A stretch of DNA of 64,000 nt. It comes from an uncultured Paracoccaceae bacterium (lineage in GTDB: Bacteria > Pseudomonadota > Alphaproteobacteria > Rhodobacterales > Rhodobacteraceae). The notes under the pieces are model-generated. The model was not told the origin of the DNA. It made no database searches and saw nothing but the letters and a program-made list of their open reading frames with translations. Shown here piece after piece: positions 39,666-47,422 of the stretch. How positions within the stretch are numbered: the stretch's first letter is position 1; the number at the start of each line of letters is the position of its first letter. The stretch covers positions 62,001 through 126,000 of the forward strand of contig CAKSTR010000008.1 in NCBI GenBank assembly GCA_934500835.1, given 5' to 3'. Made by a program: the position numbers and the translations under genes.

Positions 39666-40373
39666 TCAGGTTTCGGGATCGGCAATCCGCGCCAGCCCTT
39701 CGGCATCGACGACGGTCAACTTCTGTCGTCCGCCCTCGACCAGCCCCAACCCCTCCCACGCCGACAGCAGGCGCGAGACCGTGTGCAGCGTGGTTCCCGT
39801 CATTTCGGCGATGTCCTGCCGTGTGATGGGAAAATCGATCCGGGTTCCCGCAGCCTCGATCCGACCGGCCTTTTCGGCCAGTCGCAGCACGGTATGGGCG
39901 ACGCGCCGCTCAACCTCCTGGGTCGACATCTCGCGCAGGCGGGTGTGGGCCTCGTCCAGCCGCTGGCCGATGGTCTGCATGGCATTGATCGCAAGGCGGG
40001 GGTTGTTCTCGACCACGGCATCCCAATCGGCCATCGGCCATGAGATCACGACCGATTCCACCGCCGCCCGCGCGGTGCCCGGATAGTCGGGCCGCGCCAG
40101 CGCCCGGGCGAAACCGAACAGATCTCCCGGATGCACCACCCGGACCATGACCTGCTGGCCGTCCGGTGTCACCTGGCTGACCTTCAGCCGGCCGTGCAGC
40201 AGAAGATAGAACGCCACCGCCTCGGCGCCCTGCTCGAAGACGGTGTCATTGGCCAGCACCCGGCGCGGGGTGGCCCGGGACATCAGCCGCGTCAGCGCTG
40301 CCGGTTCCATCTGGCGGAACAGCGGCAGGTTGCGCACCAGGGAAATGTCAATCGCCACGCTTTGCGCTTTCAC
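39666..40373 (-). CDS. NnrR-like Crp/Fnr transcriptional regulator
   Basis: 235 residues from GTG at 40373 with GAAGGGAAAG as ribosome binding site. Crp/Fnr family: N-terminal effector domain, then HTH (ITRQDIAEMTGTTLHTVSRLLSAWEGLGLVEGGRQ). The recognition helix reads TLHTVSR, HxxSR instead of ExxSR, the pattern of the NnrR branch, which binds TTG-N8-CAA sites with different inner bases. No Fe-S cysteines. NnrR activates nir and nor in response to NO. Sits between the pseudoazurin and nirV genes on the same strand, but a terminator upstream suggests its own promoter. Confidence 0.87.
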   Translation of the reverse strand: MKAQSVAIDISLVRNLPLFRQMEPAALTRLMSRATPRRVLANDTVFEQGAEAVAFYLLLHGRLKVSQVTPDGQQVMVRVVHPGDLFGFARALARPDYPGTARAAVESVVISWPMADWDAVVENNPRLAINAMQTIGQRLDEAHTRLREMSTQEVERRVAHTVLRLAEKAGRIEAAGTRIDFPITRQDIAEMTGTTLHTVSRLLSAWEGLGLVEGGRQKLTVVDAEGLARIADPET

Positions 40374-40405
40374 TCGGGACTTTCCCTTCGGTGCCGCAAA
40401 ACGAG

Positions 40406-40434
40406 GCGAAAGCAAAGCGCAGATCTGCTTTCGC
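40406..40434 (-). terminator. Terminator of the nirK-nirV transcript
   Basis: Perfect 9-bp arms GCGAAAGCA / TGCTTTCGC around an 11-base loop that itself contains the palindrome GCAGATCTGC. On the reverse strand it is followed by CTCGTTTTGC. It lies 47 bases past the nirV stop and before the nnrR-like start. Confidence 0.75.
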
Positions 40435-40480
40435 GTGAAATTACTGCCACCGGGGGTGCCCCTGACAGCGCGGGCTGCGG

Positions 40481-41287
40481 TCAGTCGGTCTCGCGCACCA
40501 GCCGAAAGCCCAGGTTGGCCGGCGGCACGCCGACCGAACAGCCGCCCGATTTCGGGTCGCGTACGAAGTCGATGATGGCCGCACGGTGCAGTCCTTCGGC
40601 GATGTAGATGCCGCAGGTTTCCGACTCGCGCAGGATGGCGCCATTCTCGTCGATCTCGCCGCGGCGCAGGCAGGTCGATGTCCATTCCCAGACCGCCCCG
40701 CCGATGTCGTGCACGCCCAGAGAGTTGACGTTCAGACTGCCGACCGGACGAAGCTCGCGGTCCAGATCGCGCGAGCGTGCCGATTCCGCAGCATATTCCG
40801 CCAGCCAGCGGACTGCGGGGTTCGACGGGTCGCTTTCCACGCCAAGCGCATCGTCGCGGAAAAGCTCGGCTGCCGCCTGGGCCCATTCGATATCCGTCGG
40901 CAGCCGCCAGGTGTCGCCGGTGTCCGCCGACAGCCAGGCCGCATAGGCCTGCGCATCATGCCAGTTGACGCCTGTCACCGGCAGGTCGGGACGGTCCACC
41001 GGGCTTTCGGGCAGGGTGCAGGCCCCGGCATCGACGCAGCGAAGCCAGTCGGCGGTGCTGACGGGCAGCGCCATGATCTCGACCGCCGCTGGGATCGAGA
41101 CGATCCGCATCGGCGCATCGACCGGATGACCGTTCCGGGTCCAGTCGCCGTCGATCCGGTGCTCGAATGGCTGCGGCTCCAGTCGTATCACATCCGGCGC
41201 GGGCACCGAGGAGCCGCCGGCGAAAAGCTGCAGGAAGCCGAAGGCGGCAAGCGCGGTGCCGGTAAGGAAAGTGGTCGAGAGAGGCAT
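40481..41287 (-). CDS. nirV: NirV, formylglycine-generating-enzyme-like protein
   Basis: 268 residues. SUMF1/FGE-sulfatase-modifying family protein encoded next to nirK in Rhodobacter and other denitrifiers; its exact role is unsettled. An N-terminal signal or anchor (TTFLTGTALAAFGFLQLF) precedes the domain. Family motifs: PVTGVNWHDAQAYAAWLSADTGDTWRLPTDIEWAQAA, GVHDIGGAVWEWTST, and the C-terminal PPANLGFRLVRE. The FGE redox cysteines are not obviously conserved. 74 bases after nirK with a very large hairpin between them. Confidence 0.88.
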   Translation of the reverse strand: MPLSTTFLTGTALAAFGFLQLFAGGSSVPAPDVIRLEPQPFEHRIDGDWTRNGHPVDAPMRIVSIPAAVEIMALPVSTADWLRCVDAGACTLPESPVDRPDLPVTGVNWHDAQAYAAWLSADTGDTWRLPTDIEWAQAAAELFRDDALGVESDPSNPAVRWLAEYAAESARSRDLDRELRPVGSLNVNSLGVHDIGGAVWEWTSTCLRRGEIDENGAILRESETCGIYIAEGLHRAAIIDFVRDPKSGGCSVGVPPANLGFRLVRETD

Positions 41288-41309
41288 GGCGGATTTCCCT
41301 TGTCAGGAT

Positions 41310-41344
41310 GCCGCGGCCGGAGGGGGGGCGCCCCCGGCCGCGGC
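41310..41344 (-). other. Large intercistronic hairpin between nirK and nirV
   Basis: Perfect 11-bp outer stem GCCGCGGCCGG / CCGGCCGCGGC, with an inner GGGGG/CCCCC pairing. No T run follows. It could partly terminate or protect the nirK mRNA, giving more NirK than NirV. Confidence 0.65.
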
Positions 41345-41361
41345 AAGGACCTTCAGGCCGG

Positions 41362-42486
41362 TCAGATCGGCGAGGGCGGCAGAACCTGCATCATCAGATC
41401 GTCGTTCCACTCGCCTTCGACGACCACATGCGCGGCGGCGCCAAGCTCGAAGGCCTCGATCAGATTGTGGTTCACATAGGCGTAGATGCCCGGCTGCTCG
41501 AAGGTGTAGACCATCAGGCCGGCAGTGCCGCCCGGGATGAACCAGGTCTCCAGTCCCACTTCGGGCGGGTTGTTGAACTTGCCCGTCGCCCAGACATAGT
41601 TGCCGTGCCCGCCGATCAGGTGCGGACGGGTGTCGCGGTTGGCCTGGGCGTGGATGAAGGCCACCGTTTCGCCGACCTTGGCCGTCATGGCGTTGTCGCC
41701 GGTCAGCGCGCCGACCTTGCCGTTGAAGACCACATGGGTAGGCGTCAGCGTCCGCATCACGGCCAGCGTATCCTCATAGCTTTCGCCGGGGCTGTCGTAG
41801 TCCTTCCAGTTGCCGTTCTCGTCGCGCGGCACATAGAAGTCCTGCTCGCCGATGTAGAAGACCTTGTCATAGGTCACCGCCTCGCCGTCGCGGCCTTTCA
41901 GCCCGTCGCGCGGCAGCACCATGATCGCGCCGTTCATCCCCGAGACCACATGCCAGGCCACCATGCCCGGAGGGGCGCAGTGGTAGACGAAGACGCCGGG
42001 CTTCGTGGCCTTCCAGCGCAGCACGGTCTTTTCGCCCGGGTTGACCTGGGTCAGCCCGCCGCCGCCAAGCGCGCCGGTGGAGCTGTGGAAGTCGATGTTG
42101 TGCATCAGCTCGTTCGAGGCCGGGTTGATCAGCGTCAGTTCGACATAGTCGCCCTCATGCACCACCATCAGGGGGCCCGGCACCGTGCCGTTGAAGGTCG
42201 AGGCCCAGTAGGTCGCGCCGCTGTCATCAAGGGTGATCTTCTTCTCGGCGATGGTCATCTCGAACTCGACCACTTTCGGGCCGCCGGTCGCCACCTGTTC
42301 ATGCTCATGCACGAAGGGCGGGTCGACCAGTTTGACCTTCACCCGCGGCAGGCTTGTGACGTCGGTCGCGGCAGCCGGGGTCAGCACGGCCTTGGTTTCG
42401 GCGGCGGCCTGACGGATCTGGGTCAGGGTGCCGGCGATGGCGGCGCCTGCAAGCAGAGTGCGGCGGCTGAGGGGAAGGGCGGTCAT
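41362..42486 (-). CDS. nirK: Copper-containing nitrite reductase
   Basis: 374 residues. Periplasmic trimeric enzyme reducing nitrite to NO. Twin-arginine signal [13 protein letters not shown] at residues 7-19. Type 1 and 2 copper ligands are visible: [12 protein letters not shown] (His for each site), [20 protein letters not shown] (His, Cys, His, Met) and the second-domain IGGHGNYVW. The [18 protein letters not shown] cupredoxin strand is typical. Transcribed divergently from nnrS with two regulator boxes between. Followed by nirV. Confidence 0.98.
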   Translation of the reverse strand: MTALPLSRRTLLAGAAIAGTLTQIRQAAAETKAVLTPAAATDVTSLPRVKVKLVDPPFVHEHEQVATGGPKVVEFEMTIAEKKITLDDSGATYWASTFNGTVPGPLMVVHEGDYVELTLINPASNELMHNIDFHSSTGALGGGGLTQVNPGEKTVLRWKATKPGVFVYHCAPPGMVAWHVVSGMNGAIMVLPRDGLKGRDGEAVTYDKVFYIGEQDFYVPRDENGNWKDYDSPGESYEDTLAVMRTLTPTHVVFNGKVGALTGDNAMTAKVGETVAFIHAQANRDTRPHLIGGHGNYVWATGKFNNPPEVGLETWFIPGGTAGLMVYTFEQPGIYAYVNHNLIEAFELGAAAHVVVEGEWNDDLMMQVLPPSPI

Positions 42487-42572
42487 GACAGGATCCTTTC
42501 ACTGGTATCTCGGATTTCGTGCCGGATCTGATCCGGTTGAGCCAATATTGCCCCAGGCGCCGCCCGCCTTCG

Positions 42573-42586
42573 TTGAGCCGGATCAA
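42573..42586. promoter_or_regulatory. Crp/Fnr-family box upstream of nirK
   Basis: TTGAG-CCGG-ATCAA, one base off the FNR/DNR consensus TTGAT-N4-ATCAA. Centre about 93 bases from the nirK ATG. Confidence 0.7.
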
Positions 42587-42613
42587 CCACATCGCCGCGA
42601 AAGGCCTGGTTGC

Positions 42614-42627
42614 TTGCTGCAGCGCAA
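42614..42627. promoter_or_regulatory. Crp/Fnr-family box upstream of nnrS
   Basis: TTGCT-GCAG-CGCAA with TTG-N8-CAA geometry. Centre about 72 bases from the nnrS ATG. The CGCAA half-site matches that at 39646-39650, suggesting the NnrR-like rather than the DNR-like protein. Confidence 0.55.
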
Positions 42628-42692
42628 AGAGCAGGACGATTTCGGCCCTATCGCTGGGATGAATTCAGCAGACCGCGACAGGAGCCAATGCC

Positions 42693-43895
42693 ATGACCGA
42701 CTCGAAACGCCCCCGCATTCCGCGCGGGCTGAAACAGGACGGCGCGGCGATCTGGTCCTATGGGTTCCGCCCGTTCTTCCTTGGCGGCGCGGTCTGGGCG
42801 GTCATGACCATGGCGCTGTGGATCGCGGCGCTGGCGCACGGGCTGCCACTTGGCGGCGATTTCGGCGCGCCCTTGTGGCATGCGCATGAGATGGTCTTCG
42901 GCTTTGCTCCCGCGGTGCTGGCCGGGTTCCTGCTGACCGCGATCCCGAACTGGACCGGCAGCCTGCCCGTCTCGGGCCGCCCCCTGATCGGACTGGTGGC
43001 GCTGTGGCTTGCCGGGCGGATCGCCATGGCGGCGGCCGGGCTGACAGGGGTTGCCGCGGCTTCGGTGCTGGATGCGGCCTTCCTGCCGGTGTTCCTTGCC
43101 CTCTGCGGGCGCGAGATCATCCGGGGCCGCAAATGGAACGACCTGAAAGTGCTGGCGGCGGTGCTGGCGGTCTGCCTGGGCAATATCGGCTTTCATCTGG
43201 CGGTGGCGCTGCGGGGGGACCCGCATCTGTGGCTGCGCGGCGCGGTTGCGGGCTATGTGGTGCTGATCACCATCATCGGCGGCCGCATCATCCCCAGCTT
43301 CACCCGCAACTGGCTGGCGCAGCGCGGGGCCGGGCCGATGCCGGTGCCCTACAACCGCTTCGACATCGGGGTGATCATCTTTTCGGCCCTGGCCCTTGCG
43401 GTATGGGCCGCCCTGCCCGAGTCCCGGCTGGCCGCCCCTCTGGCGCTGGTGGCCAGCGGCCTGAATGCGGCGCGGCTGGTGCGCTGGCGGGGGATGTCGG
43501 TCCGGGCCGAGGGGCTGCTGCTGGTCTTGCATGTGGCCTATGGCTTCGTGGCACTTGGCTTCCTTGCCATCGCCCTTGCAGCGACGGGCTGGCTTCTGCC
43601 GGTATCGGCCCTGCATGTGCTGACGGTCGGCGCGATCGCCACGATGATGCTGGCGGTGATGACGCGGGCAACGCGGGGCCACACCGGCCGCCCGCTGACG
43701 GCCTCGGGCTGGACGATGCTGTCTTACTTCAGCCTTTTCGCGGCGGCGCTGGCGCGCCCGCTGGCCGACATGACCGACCAGCCCTGGCTGATGGAGGTGT
43801 CGGGGGCGCTCTGGATTCTTGCGTTTGGGGTGTTCGTGATCGAATACGCCCCGATGCTTTTGCGGGTCCGCCGCAAGCTGCGGGGCGATGGCTGA
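42693..43895 (+). CDS. nnrS: NnrS family haem-copper membrane protein
   Basis: 400 residues, about twelve hydrophobic helices. NnrS proteins contain haem and copper and relieve NO stress; expressed in the NnrR regulon. Motifs: YGFRPFFLGGAVWAVMTMALWIAA, LWHAHEMVFGFAPAVLAGFLLTAIPNWTG, IIGGRIIPSFTRNWLAQRG, LLVLHVAYGFVALGF, and LHVLTVGAIATMMLAVMTRATRGHTG. These are the hallmark histidine and arginine segments of the family. Single gene facing away from nirK. Confidence 0.95.
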   Translation: MTDSKRPRIPRGLKQDGAAIWSYGFRPFFLGGAVWAVMTMALWIAALAHGLPLGGDFGAPLWHAHEMVFGFAPAVLAGFLLTAIPNWTGSLPVSGRPLIGLVALWLAGRIAMAAAGLTGVAAASVLDAAFLPVFLALCGREIIRGRKWNDLKVLAAVLAVCLGNIGFHLAVALRGDPHLWLRGAVAGYVVLITIIGGRIIPSFTRNWLAQRGAGPMPVPYNRFDIGVIIFSALALAVWAALPESRLAAPLALVASGLNAARLVRWRGMSVRAEGLLLVLHVAYGFVALGFLAIALAATGWLLPVSALHVLTVGAIATMMLAVMTRATRGHTGRPLTASGWTMLSYFSLFAAALARPLADMTDQPWLMEVSGALWILAFGVFVIEYAPMLLRVRRKLRGDG

Positions 43896-43904
43896 ACACC
43901 TGCG

Positions 43905-44183
43905 TCAGACAGGCTCCATCAGATCGGGGGTCCAGGGCGGGTCCCATGTCAGCGAGACCTCTGCCGCCGTGACCCCCGGCAGCGCCAGAACCGCTGCCTC
44001 GACCCCCGCGCGCAGCAGGCCCGACAGCGGGCAGCCGCGCGTGGTCGTGGTCATGGTGACATGGGCGGTCCCGGCCTCGATCCGGGCAGAGTAGATCATT
44101 CCCATCGACACCAGATCGCGGCCGGTTTCGGGGTCAATCACCTGCCGCAACGCGGTGCGGATGTCCGGCGCGGGGTCAGTCAT
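43905..44183 (-). CDS. DUF59/MIP18-family metal-sulfur cluster assembly protein
   Basis: 92 residues from ATG at 44183. Same fold as PaaD and SufT, involved in Fe-S cluster maturation. IRTALRQVIDPETGRDLVSMGMIYSARIEAGTAHVTMTTTTRGCPLSGLLRAGVEAA shows the DPE and TxxGCP motifs, with the conserved cysteine in GCP. It overlaps the preceding DUF2249 gene by eight bases, so they are translationally coupled. A role in maturing a denitrification enzyme is suggested only by position. Confidence 0.88.
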   Translation of the reverse strand: MTDPAPDIRTALRQVIDPETGRDLVSMGMIYSARIEAGTAHVTMTTTTRGCPLSGLLRAGVEAAVLALPGVTAAEVSLTWDPPWTPDLMEPV

Positions 44184-44703
44184 CACCTGTCCCTGCCCGG
44201 ATCAGAAGCCGGTAGGTCTCGCTGTCGCTGGCGAAGTTCCCCGCCCATTCATGGCCGCGTTGCGCCAGTTCGGGGAACAGGAACATCGGCTCGCGGTCGA
44301 GAATTGCGAAAAGCACCTCGCCCGGCGCAAGCCGCGTTATCTCTTCCAGAATCCGCACCATCGGCTCGGGCGGCATCAGGCCCAGAAGATCCAGTTGCGC
44401 CACCGGGTCGGGCCAGAGGCCTGCCCCGGGCGATGAGCCGGGAGCCATCCCCGCCTGTGCCTTCGCGTCCTGCAGCGGAGTGAAGGTCGCCTCCCAGACG
44501 CCATCGTTGCGCTGCCGGTCATGGCAGCCGAAGCCGCGATTGGCCATGACCCCGAACAGGGGCGCCGGCCGGAACGGCGCCAGAAGACGCAGCGCCTGTC
44601 CGGGCGCCAGCGCGTCGACGGCGGCCATGATGGCGCCAAAGGGTTCCTCGCCGCGCCCGAGGATCGGGCGGACATCAAGTTCAAGAGGGGCTGGCTCGGA
44701 CAT
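44176..44703 (-). CDS. DUF2249 domain protein (two repeats)
   Basis: 175 residues from ATG at 44703. Two DUF2249 repeats: the first LDVRPILGRGEEPFGAIMAAVDALAPGQALRLLAPFRPAPLFGVM (about residues 8-52), the second LDLLGLMPPEPMVRILEEITRLAPGEVLFAILDREPMFLFPELAQRGHEW (about 105-155). DUF2249 is a TusA-like fold commonly found beside denitrification genes. The first TusA-type cysteine is not conserved. Function unknown. Middle gene of the three-gene module with DUF59 and the membrane protein. Confidence 0.85.
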   Translation of the reverse strand: MSEPAPLELDVRPILGRGEEPFGAIMAAVDALAPGQALRLLAPFRPAPLFGVMANRGFGCHDRQRNDGVWEATFTPLQDAKAQAGMAPGSSPGAGLWPDPVAQLDLLGLMPPEPMVRILEEITRLAPGEVLFAILDREPMFLFPELAQRGHEWAGNFASDSETYRLLIRAGTGDD

Positions 44704-44705
44704 GA

Positions 44706-46037
44706 TCAGGACTCCGCAAGGTCGGGGTTGAAGGACGGCAGGACAAGAGGGGGCAGGCGGGCGGGACGGCTCTCGGGCGCCAGATGCGCCAGGTGACGGA
44801 TGGCGACCAGCTCGCGGATGATGCCAAGTACTGCAATGGTAAGGAGCGCGACCGCAAGGCGGAACGCCCCGGCGCTGGCCAGAAGCAGCGCGAGCGTTCC
44901 CAGAAGCGCCCCGGCAGACCAGAGCGCAAGCCAGATGCCAACCCGTTTGGCATCGGTCAGCTGATGCACCATCGGTACCGGCCGGCGGCCGATGCGGGGG
45001 GCGAAGATCTGGATCCAGGTCAGGAAGCTGACGATCTTGACCATCTGTGCCAGTGTCAGTGTCGAGAGCCACCCCACCAGCGCCACGAAAATTGCAGCCT
45101 CGGCCCAGACCCCGCCGACAACCCAGCCGGGCAGGGCGAGACAGGCCGCAAGGCCAAGGAAGACCAGTGCCGCGCGGCTCCAGAGCATGTTCGTCTCGGG
45201 CACGGCGCGGCGGCGGCTTCGCCAGAGGAGCGCGATGTCCGAGAGGTAAAGCGCCGCGACGACCGGCAGGAGGGCGATGGTCAGGCCAAGGGTGAGGCTG
45301 GCCGACACGCCGGTCAGCAGGGCCAGCAGGCCCGCCAGAAGAAGCGCCGCCGCGATTGTCGCGGTCAGGAAGACGGCGCGGCGCAGCGCGCCGCTGTTCT
45401 CTGGCGCCAGCAGGAACATGGCGAAAAGCTTGTAGCTGACCCCGAAGGCCGCAAGGCTCAGCCAGCCACCGATGCCGAACAGAATGTGCAGCGGCAGGGC
45501 CTGCCCCAGATCCACCGCGAGCGATCCCGACAGCGTCAGGACCATCGCCGTACCGCTGAGCCAAAGCCCGGCCAGCGCGACCAGCGCCAGAAGCACCAGC
45601 CTGCTTCCGTCGATGGAAAGGCTGGCCCGGTTCAGGAGCGTCCCGCCGACCATCACGGCAACAAGGGCAAAGCCGGTGCCGATCGCGACGGGCGCGGTCA
45701 GAAGCAGCGTCGTCATGGCGTCATGGCCATCGAACACCTCGAACCCCGCCGCCAGCGCCGCGGTCCCAAGCGAGATCGCAATCAGCGCCGGCAGGGCCAG
45801 CGAGGGCGCGGCCAGCGGACGCGCGGCCAGCACCGGGACGAACTGGATCAGGGCGCCCAGCATGACCTGACACAGCCAGCCAAGCGTGAAGAGATGGACA
45901 ACCGCCAGACCCGCGCCCTGGGACCAGTCCCCCGGGCCGATCAGCCCGAAGAGTGCAAGCCCGCAAGAGGCCAGAAGGAACAGGAGCGCCGAGCCGAACC
46001 AGGCCAGTGTCCAGGGAGAGAGATGTTTGCCGGGCAT
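44706..46037 (-). CDS. Polytopic NnrS/haem-copper-like membrane protein
   Basis: 443 residues from ATG at 46037, chosen because a regulator box lies about 60 bases upstream and the N-terminus (MPGKHLSPWTLAWFGSALLF) enters a helix at once. About twelve hydrophobic helices. Histidines occur within helices in patterns like NnrS and oxidase subunit I: AVVHLFTLGWLCQVMLGALIQFVPVL and LPLHILFGIGGWLSLAAFGVSYKLFAMFLLAPE. The relationship to NnrS is distant and unproven. First gene of a transcript with DUF2249 and DUF59 genes, three bases from the next. Confidence 0.7.
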   Translation of the reverse strand: MPGKHLSPWTLAWFGSALLFLLASCGLALFGLIGPGDWSQGAGLAVVHLFTLGWLCQVMLGALIQFVPVLAARPLAAPSLALPALIAISLGTAALAAGFEVFDGHDAMTTLLLTAPVAIGTGFALVAVMVGGTLLNRASLSIDGSRLVLLALVALAGLWLSGTAMVLTLSGSLAVDLGQALPLHILFGIGGWLSLAAFGVSYKLFAMFLLAPENSGALRRAVFLTATIAAALLLAGLLALLTGVSASLTLGLTIALLPVVAALYLSDIALLWRSRRRAVPETNMLWSRAALVFLGLAACLALPGWVVGGVWAEAAIFVALVGWLSTLTLAQMVKIVSFLTWIQIFAPRIGRRPVPMVHQLTDAKRVGIWLALWSAGALLGTLALLLASAGAFRLAVALLTIAVLGIIRELVAIRHLAHLAPESRPARLPPLVLPSFNPDLAES

Positions 46038-46089
46038 CGCAACCCTCGGGAAATGTCGAACGAGGATAGCGTAAGACGGACGGCCTTCT

Positions 46090-46103
46090 TTGATCCCGCA
46101 CAA
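46090..46103. promoter_or_regulatory. Crp/Fnr-family box upstream of the membrane protein-DUF2249-DUF59 unit
   Basis: TTGAT-CCCG-CACAA within the perfect inverted repeat TCTTTG-N8-CAAAGA. Centre about 60 bases before the ATG at 46037, consistent with activation from about -41.5 and a leader of some 18 bases. Ties this module to the denitrification regulon. Confidence 0.65.
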
Positions 46104-46216
46104 AGAGCGCCACCGGCAACGCGGCCGGCGGCCCAGCGGGCGCCTTCCGCATTGCGCCGGTTGCGGCGCAGGGCTTAGAAACAGGGCCGAGCAGATACAG
46201 ACAGAGGGTTGAACCG

Positions 46217-46504
46217 ATGCGAAATGCGCTATTGCTGTCCATGGCCATCGTCCTTGCCGCGCCGATCGCAAGGGCCGAACAGCGGGGCTTTTACGTGGTC
46301 TCGGGCGTCGAGGAGGAGGACATGCTGAAGATGCGCGCCGGTCCCGGCACCGGCTACAAGGTCATCGTCGGCCTGCCCAACGGCACCGAGCTTTGGGTCC
46401 AGAGCTGCGAGCGGTCGGGCAGCACCAGCTGGTGCAAGGTGTCGCTCAGGCAGGCGCGCGGGCTGAAGGGCTATGTCTCGGGCGCCTATCTGCGGAAGAT
46501 GTAG
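46217..46504 (+). CDS. Exported SH3b-domain protein
   Basis: 95 residues. Signal peptide (to about residue 20, ending IARAE) followed by one bacterial SH3 domain with the usual LKMRAGPGTGYKVIVGLPNGTELWVQSC core, STSWCKVSL and GLKGYVSGAYL. A disulfide between the two cysteines is plausible. Such proteins often bind peptidoglycan; the exact target is unknown. Divergent from the membrane protein unit. Confidence 0.87.
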   Translation: MRNALLLSMAIVLAAPIARAEQRGFYVVSGVEEEDMLKMRAGPGTGYKVIVGLPNGTELWVQSCERSGSTSWCKVSLRQARGLKGYVSGAYLRKM

Positions 46505-46516
46505 CGCCCGGGGGCC

Positions 46517-47422
46517 TCAGGCCGTTGCGGTGGCGATGTAATTCGCGGTCATCAGGTCCAGATGCGCCCCGCCGCCGTTCTTGGCGATGGTGATCTCATC
46601 GGCCGAGCGGCGGGTGAACGCGGCCGGGGCATCGTAGAAATCGGCCAGAATGTCGGCCTCGGTGATCGCGCCGGATTTCAGGGGCTGTATCAGCTCTCCG
46701 ATGTGGTGGATCGTCGTGGCGCGGGAATCGACGAACAGACGCGCGCGGGCGATGGCGGCATCGTCCAGTTCGCGCATGTCGGGGCGATAGGCGCCGATCA
46801 GGTCAAGGTGCTGGCCGGGGCGCAGCCAGTCGCCCTTGATCAGGGGTTCGGTCGCCATGGTGCAGGTGCAGATGATGTCGGCCTGCGGCACGGCATCCTC
46901 CAGCCTTGCGGCGACCTGCAGGCCAAGCGGGGTGGCCATGCTGGCGGCGGTCTGGATCTGCCGCGACCAGACCGTGAATTCGGCGTCGGGGAAGATCGAC
47001 CGATAGGCCTGCACCATCGAGCGCGAGACCGCACCGGCCCCGACCAGAAGGATGCGGCGCGAGTCCTTGCGGGCCAGACGGCTGGCCGACAGAAGGCTGT
47101 CGCCGGCGGTTTTCCATTTGGTGACCAGGTGGAAATCGACCAGGGCGCGCAGCTCTCCGGTGACGTCGTCGAAGAGCGTCACCGCGCCATGGATCGTGGG
47201 CAGCCCGCGGGCGGCATTGCCGGGAACCACCGTCGCCACCTTGACCAGCGCGCCGATGCCGTCGATCCAGGTCGCCCGGTCCAGAACGGTATCCGCCCCG
47301 CGATATACGAACAGGTCCTTGATGTCGGGTTTCGGCAAGCGGTGCCCGGCCTCGAATGCAGCCAGAATCCCTGGCCAGGTCAGCTTTGCTTCGGCCTCGG
47401 GCCCGATGATGCGCAGGGTCAC
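46517..47422 (-). CDS. Ornithine cyclodeaminase/mu-crystallin family protein
   Basis: 301 residues from GTG at 47422, overlapping the HAD gene by GTGA. NAD(P)-dependent family including ornithine cyclodeaminase, alanine dehydrogenase and pyrroline-2-carboxylate reductase. A DLFVYRGADTVLDRATWIDGIGALVKVATVVPGNAARGLPTIHGAVTLFDDVTGEL N-terminal half is followed by the Rossmann motif LLVGAGAVSRSMVQAY and a CTCTMATEPLI loop. The exact substrate is uncertain. Co-transcribed with the upstream HAD hydrolase. Confidence 0.88.
   Translation of the reverse strand: MTLRIIGPEAEAKLTWPGILAAFEAGHRLPKPDIKDLFVYRGADTVLDRATWIDGIGALVKVATVVPGNAARGLPTIHGAVTLFDDVTGELRALVDFHLVTKWKTAGDSLLSASRLARKDSRRILLVGAGAVSRSMVQAYRSIFPDAEFTVWSRQIQTAASMATPLGLQVAARLEDAVPQADIICTCTMATEPLIKGDWLRPGQHLDLIGAYRPDMRELDDAAIARARLFVDSRATTIHHIGELIQPLKSGAITEADILADFYDAPAAFTRRSADEITIAKNGGGAHLDLMTANYIATATA

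Noticed and set aside
38284..40373. True oxygen-sensing FNR
   Set aside because: Both regulators lack the N-terminal cysteine cluster that binds the Fe-S centre of FNR.
32319..46103. Denitrification cluster as a tRNA-Pro-integrated genomic island
   Set aside because: The tRNA lies just beside the cluster, but I found no integrase, no repeat of the tRNA 3' end near 46 kb, and no shift in base composition.
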